Shown piece by piece: positions 1-8,667 of a stretch of DNA of 42,398 nucleotides. The translations under genes were made by a program, and so were the position numbers. The notes beneath the pieces are model-generated. The model saw only the letters and a program-made list of their open reading frames with translations, had not been told where the DNA came from and made no database searches. Numbering within the stretch: position 1 is the stretch's first letter; every line of letters starts with the position of its first letter. Where the stretch lies: the NCBI GenBank assembly GCA_020433805.1, contig JAGRBZ010000021.1:1-42398 (forward strand), given 5' to 3'. Origin of the DNA: Anaerolineae bacterium (GTDB taxonomy: Bacteria > Chloroflexota > Anaerolineae > 4572-78 > J111).

Positions 1-455
1 CATTCGATGCCCCATCGCCCCTCCTCAAACACAAGCTGCATTTGATTATTGGCCTGAATGTTCTCAAAAAGATGGGTTTGCCAGTTCGATTGAAACAAAG
101 CGGAGGCACGCTGCCCATCGTGCAGCAGCGATTGAATTTGAACCCTAATCTGTTCGACGGTGGCTTCGGCCATCGCTTGTTTGTACTGAGCTTGAAAAGC
201 CGCCGGGGTAATACGCGCTTGCGACGAAGGAGAGAGCAAGCTGTACATCGTCGAGAAGTCGTTGGTTTGCCAGGCCGACAAATAGGTTTGCACGATGGCA
301 TCGGCGCGGGGCAGGGGTGTGGGCGTAGGGCTAGGCTGTGGCGTAGCGGTGGGCTGGCCCAACAGTACGCCTAGATCGGCGGAACAGCCGCTGGTCAGCA
401 GAATAATACCCATTCCTTTCAGAAAAACGCGACGCGGAAGCTTAAAAGTAGACAT
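1..455 (-). CDS. Lipoprotein with MecA_N/NTF2-like domain, probable penicillin-binding protein N-terminus (partial)
   Basis: The reading frame starts at ATG 455 and runs off the left edge, giving 151 codons. The N-terminus carries RRVFLKG, which fits a twin-arginine-type signal, then a hydrophobic stretch ending LLTSGC (candidate lipidated Cys, although Thr at -3 is not ideal). A Thr/Pro-rich linker (about residues 38-52) follows. From about residue 53 the sequence (AIVQTYLSAWQTNDFSTMYS) resembles the NTF2-like MecA_N domain placed in front of class B penicillin-binding transpeptidases. The transpeptidase part, if present, is outside the window, so the full function cannot be confirmed. The protein would act outside the membrane. 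An alternative is a stand-alone NTF2-like lipoprotein. Confidence 0.7.
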   Translation of the reverse strand, partial: MSTFKLPRRVFLKGMGIILLTSGCSADLGVLLGQPTATPQPSPTPTPLPRADAIVQTYLSAWQTNDFSTMYSLLSPSSQARITPAAFQAQYKQAMAEATVEQIRVQIQSLLHDGQRASALFQSNWQTHLFENIQANNQMQLVFEEGRWGIE

Positions 456-603
456 AATGAAATTATAGCACCGACTCGACGTGCTGCAAAACGAAATTTC
501 CGTCTTTTTAGTCCTATATATAGTAGAGGAACATATTATACCACAATATGTAGTAATTGAATATATCTAATCATCCTAAACAGCAGTTCTCATTTTAGGG
601 CAA

Positions 604-701
604 AGACCTGACAGGTTTTCGACAATTCAACCATAGTGACAATAACTTTTCGTTCGAGAGCCATTTTGGCCGTAAAATTTTGGGCAAAACCTGTCAGGTC
701 T
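604..701. repeat. Inverted pair of AGACCTGACAGGTTTT repeats
   Basis: AGACCTGACAGGTTTT (604-619) and its exact reverse complement (686-701) flank about 66 bp. Each arm is itself nearly palindromic around ACCTGACAGGT. The pair lies in the 423-bp gap between two divergent genes; apart from it and the promoter next to the phosphatase gene nothing else stands out there. It is probably a dispersed palindromic repeat; a regulatory role is not shown. Confidence 0.6.
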
Positions 702-840
702 GGTCATACTGAGCATTGCTGCATCCAAAAAGTGAGCCTTTTTAAAGGAGATTGATGATGGTTGTCGAATATATTGACCTAACATCATTGCCTTGTTAAA
801 TTCAGCCTAAAATCATTTTTATGGTATGATAGAGTTACGT

Positions 841-869
841 TTGAATATAAAGTAACATCACGCTACAAT
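841..869 (+). promoter_or_regulatory. Candidate sigma70-type promoter for the SpoIIE-domain gene
   Basis: TTGAAT (841-846), a 17-bp spacer and TACAAT (864-869) lie just before ATG 879. Transcription would begin around 876, leaving almost no leader, and no Shine-Dalgarno sequence is visible. A weaker TATGAT lies at 825-830 without a clear -35. Confidence 0.4.
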
Positions 870-878
870 CTACATAAT

Positions 879-3800
879 ATGAGCCGATTCGTTATCCGCC
901 TCATTCAAAATCACATCGATGCTACAGCCCAAATCGTCACGGCGATTGGACGACATCTCACGAGTTATTCCCTATCTATTGCCAGGGATATATCCGAAGC
1001 TATTAACGATCCGGTTGATGCTCCGGTTGTTTTGCTTAACCTTAATCGGCTTGCCAAGCATCGCTTAAAGGCCGATTTGTCGGTCTTGAAAGCCCTCCAT
1101 AAAAACTCCGCCATTATCTTGCTTATTGACCCTCATCCCAAATCCGATAACGAAGAAATGCTCCTTGAAGCGCTTGCGTGTGGAGTCGATGATTATCTCT
1201 TGCTAACGGAAAGTGGCTTTGTGCTTCTAGGTCGCCGCATCGCTCTCTGTTTTCAGGCGTGGGTTAAACAATTTAGTGATGAAACACCCTCGCTAGAGAA
1301 ACGTCTCGCCGAAATTATCACGGCTGATAAATCGGATATGTCGATTCAGTTGATAGGCATCGATCACAAAATTAAAGGGTGGAACTCGACCGCAGAACGG
1401 TTTTTTGGGAGCGCTCCCAAGATGGCGTTAGGAAAAACTATCAATGATTTGTCTCTTTCCGCCGATGATCGCAACCGTCTAAAAGATATTGTTGATCAGG
1501 CGCAAACCATTCGGCAGCCGTTTTACATCTCAGCGATGCCGTTGGAGGGGCAGCGGTCAACGCCTATGTGGGTTGATGTTCACGTCTATCCTATCTTTTC
1601 AGATTGGTGTCAAACCGAAGAAATCCCGCCGACCGATGTTTGTATTGTGGCTAATCAGGCCATAAGTTTCGAAAAGCTTGAACGCTCTACCATACAATAC
1701 AACCAGGATTTGCAGCTTTTGCATGAAACCAATCGCCTAATTACCAGTCAGTTGGAACTTCATGCAACCCTAACCAAAACTGTTGAACAAACAAAACTGC
1801 TGCTCGATGGGGACAACTGCCAGATCTATCTCCTCGAAAAAGATAACAATACGCTACGTACGGCTATTGCACTGGGACCATTGGCTAATCCTATCAAAGC
1901 GGTTCCGCTACATATTAACAAAGAACCCATTAAAACCTTGGTTTCAACCAATCGACCAACCATCCTCTTGGCCGATACTTTAGGCGCGTTCAATCCTTAC
2001 CCGGCCCATTATCATCTGCTGACCGCGCCTTTAACGGCGTTAAATGGGACTATCGGGCTTATCATTGTCAGCCGGCAGTATCCCTTTACTGATGATGAAC
2101 GATTTTTCTATGAGAGTTTGGTTCAGCAAGCTTCTCTGGCAATCAATAATGCCCGTCTTTTTGAAGAGACGCAGCGCAGTTTGCAAGAATTGGCGTTTCT
2201 GTATGAAGCCAGTCAGGCCATTTCATCGCACTGGAACGATCAGGATGTGTTGAACACGTTAACACGGCACATTGTTCAGGCGTTGGATGTGAGCCGCGGC
2301 TTTATTGTGAGTTGGGATAAGGATCAAAACAAAAGTTACATCCAAACTGAATTTATTAACTTTGCGAAATCGCCGCTTAAACCACCAAAAATCAGCCGCA
2401 TTATTGAGCTAACCGAACGCGCCACATTGCTGACCCTCGTCGATCAAAAGCGGCCGGTTTTTCTCTACTTTAATAATCCTTCGCTTGACGAGACCGAACG
2501 CAAAGAGATGCAGCGTTACGATTGTAAGGCGAGGCTGCTTTTACCTTTGGTGGCCAAGGGGCAGACCGTCGGCTGGGTAGAGTTGTGGGAAACCGAGGAC
2601 GATCGTCATTTTACAGCCGACGAAGTGAGGCTGGCGCGTACGCTGTCCGGTCAGGTTGCGGTGGCGCTGCAAAATATTCGTTATTTAGAGCAGACGCAGC
2701 GCACGCTGGAAGAAACCACAGCGCTCTATCGGGTGGCGAGTGCCTTGACCACGCCGCAGGACCCACAGGCGATTATCAGCACCGTTTTACATGAGTTTCT
2801 TTCGGCTCTCAGCTTTAAGCAAGGCTCGGTGGTGATTTTTGATTACGGAACCCGATCGGGCATCGTGAAAGCTCATAGCCACGATGACCATCCCATTCGT
2901 CCTCCTCAGGTCGACCATTACCAGCCCGGCAATGAAAAAATACGGGGTGCCCATCGCATCCAAGAAGGGTATCAAATTCCGCTGCAAAACAATCCGGTGT
3001 ACGAACGTATTATGAGAACCAATCAGCCGGTCGTTATTGACAACCCCTCAGCCGAATGGTTGAGGAAGACACCTTCTTTTTTGCCCGACCTGGTCATTCC
3101 CCCGGTGGGCGGCTGGGGCGATGAACGCGCCTTTAATATTTTGATTGTGCCGATCAGAATCCGAGAGGAGATTATTGGCGCGTTAGTGGCAGAAAATACG
3201 CGCCACAGCCGCAGTTTTGATCAAACTGATATTTCAACCGGACAGGCTATGGCGGATCAGTTAGGCGTGGGCTTACAAAATGTTCGACTTTATGAGTCGG
3301 AATATCGCCGGCGAGAACAGGCCGAGACACTGCGCGAGGTGGCCGGGGTTGTCAGCTCCAGTCTCAACCTTAACGAAGTTCTGGAGCGTATTCTTGATCA
3401 GCTTGGCCGGGTTGTTCAGTATGATAGCGCGGCGATTCATCTCATTGAGGGCGATCAGCGGCGGGTTATTGCCGGACGCGGCTTCACCCGCCTGGAAGAC
3501 CATATCGGCTTAACCTTTCCGGTCCACCTGGAAGCCGAGACCGAACCGGGCGCGATTGCCATTCAAACGCGGCAGCCCCTGATCTTTAGCGATATTTCGG
3601 GCAGTTCAGCCTCATTTCGGGAAAACCGCCACAGCCACATTAAGTCTTGGATGGGGATTCCGCTTATTGCACGCGACAAAGCCATCGGTTTGATCAGCAT
3701 CGACAATTCTCATATCGATGCCTATACCGAAGAGGATTTGGAAATGGCGCTGGCTTTTGCCAACCAGGTAGCGGTTACGCTGGAAAATGCCCGTTTGTAT

Positions 3801-4592
3801 GAAATTGAAGTGCGCGAATTGGAACGGGAATTAAATATCGCGCACGAAATTCAAGAGACGTTGCTGCCGCAGTTTATTCCCCAAATTCCCGGCCTGGATA
3901 TTGCCGGTCGCATTGAACCGGCGCGCCAGGTAGGCGGTGACTTTTTTCACTTTTTCTCAACAGAAGATGAAGAGTTGGGGGTTGCCATTGGCGATGTGAG
4001 CGGCAAAGGTATTCCGGCGGCGCTCTACATGGCGGCCGGGATCACGGCCATCGACACCCAAACCGGCCCCGGCGTTACGCCCGGCGAGCTGCTCAATAAG
4101 TTAAACGCCAAACTTTACAATCGGCTGCGTGAAAATCGCATGAACATCGCCCTCCAAATTGCCACTTTTACGCCGATGCCACCCGATGAAAACAGTCCAC
4201 AGACAGGACAACAGGCCCGAGCCAGCATGATAACCGCCGCCAGTGCCGGAATGATCGCGCCTATTGGGGCCACGATAAATGGCTGCCGCTACTTGCCTGT
4301 CGGCGGCCTACCGATTGGGGCGTTACCTTCGTCGCAGTATACCTATCAGGATGATATGTTTTTGCTCGATCCGTTGACCACCATTATTTTCACCAGTGAC
4401 GGCATTGTCGAAGCTCAAAATGAACAAGGCGAACTGTTTGGCTTTGAACGCTTAGAAGCGACAATTTTAGATATTGTGCATACCCGAGATGCCCAAGAAA
4501 TCGCCGATCACATCATCAATGCGGCCCAAACGTTTACCGGCGAAGCGGAGCAGCACGACGATATGACCGTGGTTGTGGTCGTCAAAAAATAG
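879..4592 (+). CDS. Multi-sensor PP2C-type serine phosphatase (REC-like, PAS, 4x GAF, SpoIIE)
   Basis: 1,237 aa, cytoplasmic, no membrane segment. In order: a receiver-like region (about 1-125), a PAS-like region (about 148-250), four GAF domains (about 290-430, 450-605, 625-800, 827-977), a short helical linker, and a C-terminal SpoIIE/RsbU phosphatase domain (about 985-1237). The phosphatase motifs are intact: GGDFF near 1018 and GDVSGKG near 1037 supply the metal-binding Asp residues, and HDDMTV lies near the C-terminus. Family members dephosphorylate anti-sigma-factor antagonists (RsbU-like) in response to signals bound by the GAF/PAS domains. No anti-sigma or antagonist gene lies nearby, so the partner is unknown. 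It converges with the selenoprotein candidate, with only 5 bp between the stops. The N-terminal receiver call is the least certain. Confidence 0.9.
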   Translation: MSRFVIRLIQNHIDATAQIVTAIGRHLTSYSLSIARDISEAINDPVDAPVVLLNLNRLAKHRLKADLSVLKALHKNSAIILLIDPHPKSDNEEMLLEALACGVDDYLLLTESGFVLLGRRIALCFQAWVKQFSDETPSLEKRLAEIITADKSDMSIQLIGIDHKIKGWNSTAERFFGSAPKMALGKTINDLSLSADDRNRLKDIVDQAQTIRQPFYISAMPLEGQRSTPMWVDVHVYPIFSDWCQTEEIPPTDVCIVANQAISFEKLERSTIQYNQDLQLLHETNRLITSQLELHATLTKTVEQTKLLLDGDNCQIYLLEKDNNTLRTAIALGPLANPIKAVPLHINKEPIKTLVSTNRPTILLADTLGAFNPYPAHYHLLTAPLTALNGTIGLIIVSRQYPFTDDERFFYESLVQQASLAINNARLFEETQRSLQELAFLYEASQAISSHWNDQDVLNTLTRHIVQALDVSRGFIVSWDKDQNKSYIQTEFINFAKSPLKPPKISRIIELTERATLLTLVDQKRPVFLYFNNPSLDETERKEMQRYDCKARLLLPLVAKGQTVGWVELWETEDDRHFTADEVRLARTLSGQVAVALQNIRYLEQTQRTLEETTALYRVASALTTPQDPQAIISTVLHEFLSALSFKQGSVVIFDYGTRSGIVKAHSHDDHPIRPPQVDHYQPGNEKIRGAHRIQEGYQIPLQNNPVYERIMRTNQPVVIDNPSAEWLRKTPSFLPDLVIPPVGGWGDERAFNILIVPIRIREEIIGALVAENTRHSRSFDQTDISTGQAMADQLGVGLQNVRLYESEYRRREQAETLREVAGVVSSSLNLNEVLERILDQLGRVVQYDSAAIHLIEGDQRRVIAGRGFTRLEDHIGLTFPVHLEAETEPGAIAIQTRQPLIFSDISGSSASFRENRHSHIKSWMGIPLIARDKAIGLISIDNSHIDAYTEEDLEMALAFANQVAVTLENARLYEIEVRELERELNIAHEIQETLLPQFIPQIPGLDIAGRIEPARQVGGDFFHFFSTEDEELGVAIGDVSGKGIPAALYMAAGITAIDTQTGPGVTPGELLNKLNAKLYNRLRENRMNIALQIATFTPMPPDENSPQTGQQARASMITAASAGMIAPIGATINGCRYLPVGGLPIGALPSSQYTYQDDMFLLDPLTTIIFTSDGIVEAQNEQGELFGFERLEATILDIVHTRDAQEIADHIINAAQTFTGEAEQHDDMTVVVVVKK

Positions 4593-4597
4593 CCCGA

Positions 4598-5440
4598 TTA
4601 CTCAGCCGCCAGTTTGGGGTCGATAACGCCCTGAAAAACCTCAAACGGCTGTGCCCCGATCAGTATATCCCCGTTGATGTTAAAAACCGGTTGTCCTCGA
4701 ATACCGGCCTTGACCCGAAACTGATCCTGCTCTTGAACGAGATCCAAATGGCGCTGCTCATTCATGCAGGCGTTAAATTCGACCGTATCAAATCCGGCAT
4801 CGGCGGCAAGTTGTTTCATCATGGCTTGAATATCGCCAAACCAAAACGAGTCCTGGTTTTCAAACAAAATATTATGGAACTCCCAAAATCGGCCTTGATC
4901 GGCAGCGCACTCGGAGGCCTGATGGGTTTGCAGGGAGCGGTCGCCGTGATTAAGCACCGGTGCAAAAATCAGCAGCAGTTGCCCGTTTTTAACATAGGTT
5001 TCTTTGATGGAATGCTCGGCCCCTAACACGTAGGTGCGGCAGCTCGGTCACATAAAATCGGAAAAATCAACCAGCGTCACCGAAGCGTTGGGGTTGCCCA
5101 AATACATCAAATTTTCGGCGGTTCGACCGGCGTTATTCAACCAGTCCGGTTCGGGCGTAGGGGTAGCGGTCGGTTCGAGGGTGGGGGTGTCGGTGGGTAA
5201 AGCCGTGGGTTCCGACGCGATGGCCTCGGTGGGAGCGGCTTCAGCAAGGTCTGGTGTAGCCGTTGACGATGTAGCCGTTGACGATGAAGGAACAGCGGTA
5301 TCGGTGGCGGTCGGCGGCGGCAGGGTAGAAACCGCAATCTCGGTGAGGGTTGGTTCCGGCACAGGTGCCACAGCAGCCCCTCCACAGGCCGTGAGGTAGA
5401 GACTTAAAAACCAGAGCATTGGAAAAATCAATCGTTTCAC
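4598..5440 (-). CDS. DsbA-like thioredoxin-fold lipoprotein with in-frame UGA at the active site (candidate selenoprotein)
   Basis: Read through one in-frame TGA (5050-5048, codon 131) this gives 280 residues. Residues 1-19 are a lipoprotein signal ending LTAC, followed by a Thr/Pro/Glu-rich linker to about 98 and a thioredoxin-fold DsbA-like domain. The TGA is in the motif DFSDFM-X-PSC. In the Cys paralogue in this window (26963-27640) the matching stretch is YSDFGCPHC, so the TGA falls exactly on the first catalytic Cys, giving Sec-Pro-Ser-Cys. Similarity continues unbroken after the stop (for example ECAADQGRFWEFHNILFENQ against WCAHDQGGFFEFQHAMFEQQ), including a cis-Pro segment GQPVF. A hairpin fitting the bacterial SECIS rules follows the TGA. 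The likely role is extracytoplasmic thiol oxidation or disulfide exchange. The alternative is a Cys-to-stop mutation or base-call error; conventional calling would split it into two fragments. Confidence 0.8.
5014..5043 (-). promoter_or_regulatory. Candidate bacterial SECIS element (bSECIS)
   Basis: On the minus-strand mRNA, after the UGA: GCU, GCC, a GCA bulge, CCUA, loop CGUGU, UAGG, GGC, a CG bulge, AGC. This is a hairpin of ten base pairs with two bulges. The apical loop (5 nt, G at position 2) begins 18 nt after the UGA and sits on a 4-bp upper stem. These values fit the published bSECIS consensus (loop 3-14 nt, G in the first two loop positions, 16-37 nt spacing). The fold was done by eye. 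Confidence 0.65.
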
Positions 5441-5484
5441 AGACAGCGTTTCCCCTTCTTGTTTGATTTTTTGTTTTGACCCAG

Positions 5485-5620
5485 GAGTTACGCACTTGAC
5501 ATCTAGTTATGTCATTTCGTAGCCAAAGGCGGAGAAATCCCTACAGCATCTGTTTGCAAAGATATTGCTCAGGGATTTCTCGTCGTCCCTCCTCGAAATG
5601 ACATGCCAACGGCGTAAGTT
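5485..5620. repeat. MITE-like dispersed repeat, copy 1
   Basis: About 136 bp starting GAGTTACGCAC and ending GGCGTAAGTT, so the ends are imperfect inverted repeats (AGTTACGC/ACTTACGC). Inside, TGTCATTTCG and CGAAATGACA face each other, as do GAGAAATCCCT and AGGGATTTCTC. A second copy lies at 24528-24690 and a fragment at 33606-33637. It occupies most of the 370-bp gap before lutA; no protein is coded. Likely non-autonomous and mobile; no transposase for it is in the window. Confidence 0.7.
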
Positions 5621-5810
5621 CTATTGACCAATATTGCCTTGCTCGGACTGACGCTAGAACTTCATCATTATTTTACATAAATACAACTTTTGTGCAATGG
5701 CATTATAGCGCAATAAACGACACTTGCGTGTAAGAGACATTACAAACACCGCTTGCGAATTACCACCCTTTGGCTACAATACGCCTATCTTTTTCCCAAA
5801 GGGAACATGC

Positions 5811-6551
5811 ATGACCACCCATATCAAAACGGTGCAACTTTTTGTCACGTGTCTCGTCGATAAATTCTTCCCCGATACAGGCTTTGCCGTCGTCGACATA
5901 TTGGAAGAGCTGGGATTGACCGTTGAATTCCCTCTCGATCAGACATGCTGCGGTCAACCCGCTTTCAACGCCGGTTTTTGGGATGACACCGGCGCTATGG
6001 CCCGCTACACAATCGACATTCTATCGCAAAGCAACGCCCCCGTCGTCATCCCCTCCGGCTCGTGTGGGGACATGATCATCCACCACTACGTCGAGCTTCT
6101 GGCCGACGACCCGATCTACGCGGCTAAGGCTCAAGCCCTCAGCGAACGAACGTATGAGTTCACCCAATTTTTGGTCGATGTCTTGGGCGTCACCGATCTT
6201 AAAAGTACAGCCACCGATTGTGTGGCCTACCACGCTTCATGTCACGGCTTGCGCGGGCTGGGTCTTATAAACCAGCCGCAACAGTTGCTCGATCAGGTGG
6301 AGGGCATCGAACAAAAAGCGCTGGCCGGTCGCGAGGAGTGCTGCGGCTTCGGTGGTCTTTTTGCCGTTAAAATGAGCCAAATTTCCGGCGCGATTTTACA
6401 GCGCAAACTCGAAAACATTGAAGCGAGTGGGGCCGAGACCATAGTCGGCACCGATGTCAGTTGTCTCATGCACATCGCCGGAGGATTACAGCGCCGGGGA
6501 AGTTCGATTCAAGTCAAGCATATTGCCGATATTCTGCGGAGCGAAAGATAG
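5811..6551 (+). CDS. lutA: LutA-type (Fe-S)-binding subunit of the L-lactate oxidation complex
   Basis: 246 aa from ATG 5811, chosen over an upstream in-frame ATG (5724) because AAGGGA sits just before it and the family usually starts with a few residues before the LFVTCLVD motif. It has the two CCG-domain Cys clusters: TC near the start, DQTCCGQPAFNAG and GSCGD for the first, and HASCHG, EECCGFGG and DVSCLMH for the second. These hold an unusual iron-sulfur cluster in heterodisulfide-reductase-like proteins. LutABC together oxidise L-lactate to pyruvate in the cytoplasm, passing electrons to the chain. lutB begins 1 bp after the stop, which shows a tight operon. Confidence 0.93.
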   Translation: MTTHIKTVQLFVTCLVDKFFPDTGFAVVDILEELGLTVEFPLDQTCCGQPAFNAGFWDDTGAMARYTIDILSQSNAPVVIPSGSCGDMIIHHYVELLADDPIYAAKAQALSERTYEFTQFLVDVLGVTDLKSTATDCVAYHASCHGLRGLGLINQPQQLLDQVEGIEQKALAGREECCGFGGLFAVKMSQISGAILQRKLENIEASGAETIVGTDVSCLMHIAGGLQRRGSSIQVKHIADILRSER

Positions 6552-6552
6552 T

Positions 6553-7980
6553 ATGGCCGGTTCTTCCATCACCTTTTATGAGCGGGTTGAAGATGCGCTG
6601 CACGATCAACAGTTGCAAACGGCGCTGAATATCTCGACCTCACGCTTTACGAACGGTCGCAAAGCTGCCCTGCAGGCGCTGCCCGAAGCCGATGCATTGC
6701 GCGATCACGCCCGACGCATTCGGGCGCACACAATCGCCCATTTGGATCGCTATCTGGGCCAATTTGCCGACTCGGTTGAACAAGCGGGCGGGCAGGTTCA
6801 TTGGGCCGAAACGGCGGATGAGGCCAATCGCATTGTGGCTACACTGGCTCAAGAGCGCAATGTTAAAAACGTGGTCAAATCAAAATCGATGATCAGCGAG
6901 GAACTCCATCTGAACGCGGTTCTTGAGGCGGCGAGGATATGCGTGACCGAAACCGACCTGGGTGAATACATCGCCCAACTGGCCGAAGAAAAACCTTCTC
7001 ATATTATCGCACCGGTCATTCATAAAACCCGCCAGGATGTCGCCGATTTATTTCGCCAAAAACTTGGGGCCACCGACGAGGATTTGTCCGATGTCCCCCA
7101 CATGACGGCTCTGGCGCGGCGCGTGCTGCGCAATGCATTCTTGCAGGCCGATATGGGCATCAGCGGCGTCAACTTTGCGGTGGCCGAGACGGGCAGCATC
7201 TGTCTGGTTACAAACGAAGGCAACGGCCGGTTGACCACTACCACCCCCCGCATCCACGTTGCTCTTATGGGAATGGAACGGCTGGTTCCCAAGTTCGAAG
7301 ATTTGGGCGTGATGCTTCAAATCCTGGCTCGAAGTGCTACCGGCCAAAAAACCAGTGTCTACACGAATATTGTTACCGGGCCACGTCGGGCGGGTAACAA
7401 CGACTCAGGCGAACCGGACGGCCCCGATGAACTTCACGTGGTCATCATCGACAACGGGCGCAGTCAAATTTTGGGCAGCGAACTGGCCGAAATTTTGTAC
7501 TGCATCCGCTGCGGCGCGTGTCTGAATGCATGTCCGGTGTACCAGCAAATCGGGGGGCATGCTTACAACAGCGTGTATCCGGGGCCGGTCGGCTTGGTGG
7601 TGACGCCGGGGCTGTACGGCATCAATCCCTGGAGTGAGTTGCCGCACGCCAGCACCCTATGCGGAGCCTGTCGTGAGGTCTGCCCGGTGCGAATTAACAT
7701 TCCGCGCATGCTCCTAAAATTGCGTGATGAAGCCACAAAAGCCGGTCACTATCCCGGTTGGTTAAAACGGGGCTTAAGTCTGTACCGGCAGGCGGCTACA
7801 CGGCCCACGATGTACCATAAGGGCGCTCAAGTTTCAGCCTGGCTCAGCCAACGGCTGTCTCGCAGCGGTTGGATCAATAAGCTGCCCGGTTCCCTCTCGG
7901 GCTGGACGGATAGCCGCGACTTTCCGGCGCTCGCCAAAAAATCGTTTAGCCAACGCTGGCGAGAGGAGCGCGACGAATGA
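6553..7980 (+). CDS. lutB: LutB-type iron-sulfur subunit of the L-lactate oxidation complex
   Basis: 475 aa from ATG 6553, matching the usual LutB length; the open frame extends further upstream but that part overlaps lutA and is not family-like. The N-terminal two thirds is a LUD domain and includes a nucleotide/substrate-loop-like region (NFAVAETGSICLVTNEGNGR). The C-terminal part holds two 4Fe-4S motifs, CIRCGACLNACPVY and CGACREVCPV. It relays electrons in the LutABC complex. The stop overlaps the lutC start by 4 bp (ATGA), indicating translational coupling. Confidence 0.93.
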   Translation: MAGSSITFYERVEDALHDQQLQTALNISTSRFTNGRKAALQALPEADALRDHARRIRAHTIAHLDRYLGQFADSVEQAGGQVHWAETADEANRIVATLAQERNVKNVVKSKSMISEELHLNAVLEAARICVTETDLGEYIAQLAEEKPSHIIAPVIHKTRQDVADLFRQKLGATDEDLSDVPHMTALARRVLRNAFLQADMGISGVNFAVAETGSICLVTNEGNGRLTTTTPRIHVALMGMERLVPKFEDLGVMLQILARSATGQKTSVYTNIVTGPRRAGNNDSGEPDGPDELHVVIIDNGRSQILGSELAEILYCIRCGACLNACPVYQQIGGHAYNSVYPGPVGLVVTPGLYGINPWSELPHASTLCGACREVCPVRINIPRMLLKLRDEATKAGHYPGWLKRGLSLYRQAATRPTMYHKGAQVSAWLSQRLSRSGWINKLPGSLSGWTDSRDFPALAKKSFSQRWREERDE

Positions 7981-8666
7981 GTCATCGCGATAAATTCCTC
8001 AACCGTATCCGCACCAACCTGGCCGATGCCTTGCTGCCCGCAGCCGAACCGCAACATCCCGGCTCGTTTCAGGCGTATAGTTTCAACACGAATCAATCGA
8101 TTGAGGCATTAGTCGAACGCTTTGAGCAGGAGCTAACGGCACTTTCGGGACAGGTCTATCGCGTTGAAGAGGCTGAGGGTATCGCAGAAATTGTTCTCTC
8201 TATTTTAGAAAAGCACGATGCGCGCCAAATTATGAGTTGGGGCAGCGCTGCTCTGGAGCCGTATCGGCTGTCTGAGGCGTTGCAGGCAGGGGGAATTGAG
8301 GTTGTAGAGCGTTATATACCCGCTGAACGGGAGGGGCACGCCGCGCAGTTGGCCGCGCTCGACAATGTGCGGGTGGGGTTGACCGGAGCGAACGGCGCAC
8401 TGGCCGATACCGGAGCCATCGCCTTGATTAGCGGGCCGGATCGAGGTCGGCTGGCGTCGCTGCTGCCACCGGTGCATATTGCTATTTTGTCACGACAGAC
8501 GATCTATCCGTCGCTGCCGGCGTTTTTAGCCGAGCAAACTAAGATTACCGCAATGGGCAGTAATCTGGTCTTCATTGCCGGGCCTAGTCGGACCGGCGAC
8601 ATCGAGATGACGCTGACCATGGGCGTCCACGGGCCGGGCGAAGTTCACGTCATCATCACGCCGTAA
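7977..8666 (+). CDS. lutC: LutC-type LUD-domain subunit of the L-lactate oxidation complex
   Basis: 229 aa, one LUD domain (formerly DUF162). Typical features are the GLTGANGALADTGAIAL stretch near the middle and the C-terminal FIAGPSRTGDIEMTLTMGVH followed by GPGEVHV. LutC is required for L-lactate growth in Bacillus subtilis together with LutA and LutB; its exact catalytic part is less clear. It overlaps lutB by 4 bp and closes the operon; the next gene is convergent, 1 bp away, with no terminator hairpin between the stops. Confidence 0.92.
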   Translation: MSHRDKFLNRIRTNLADALLPAAEPQHPGSFQAYSFNTNQSIEALVERFEQELTALSGQVYRVEEAEGIAEIVLSILEKHDARQIMSWGSAALEPYRLSEALQAGGIEVVERYIPAEREGHAAQLAALDNVRVGLTGANGALADTGAIALISGPDRGRLASLLPPVHIAILSRQTIYPSLPAFLAEQTKITAMGSNLVFIAGPSRTGDIEMTLTMGVHGPGEVHVIITP

Positions 8667-8667
8667 G

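Noticed and set aside
4598..5440. Two separate genes: a lipoprotein of 130 aa and a 143-aa thioredoxin-like protein starting at GTG 5029
   Set aside because: The second would start inside the active-site helix without its CxxC Cys or N-terminal strand and without a ribosome site, and both parts are in the same frame with continuous similarity to the intact paralogue.
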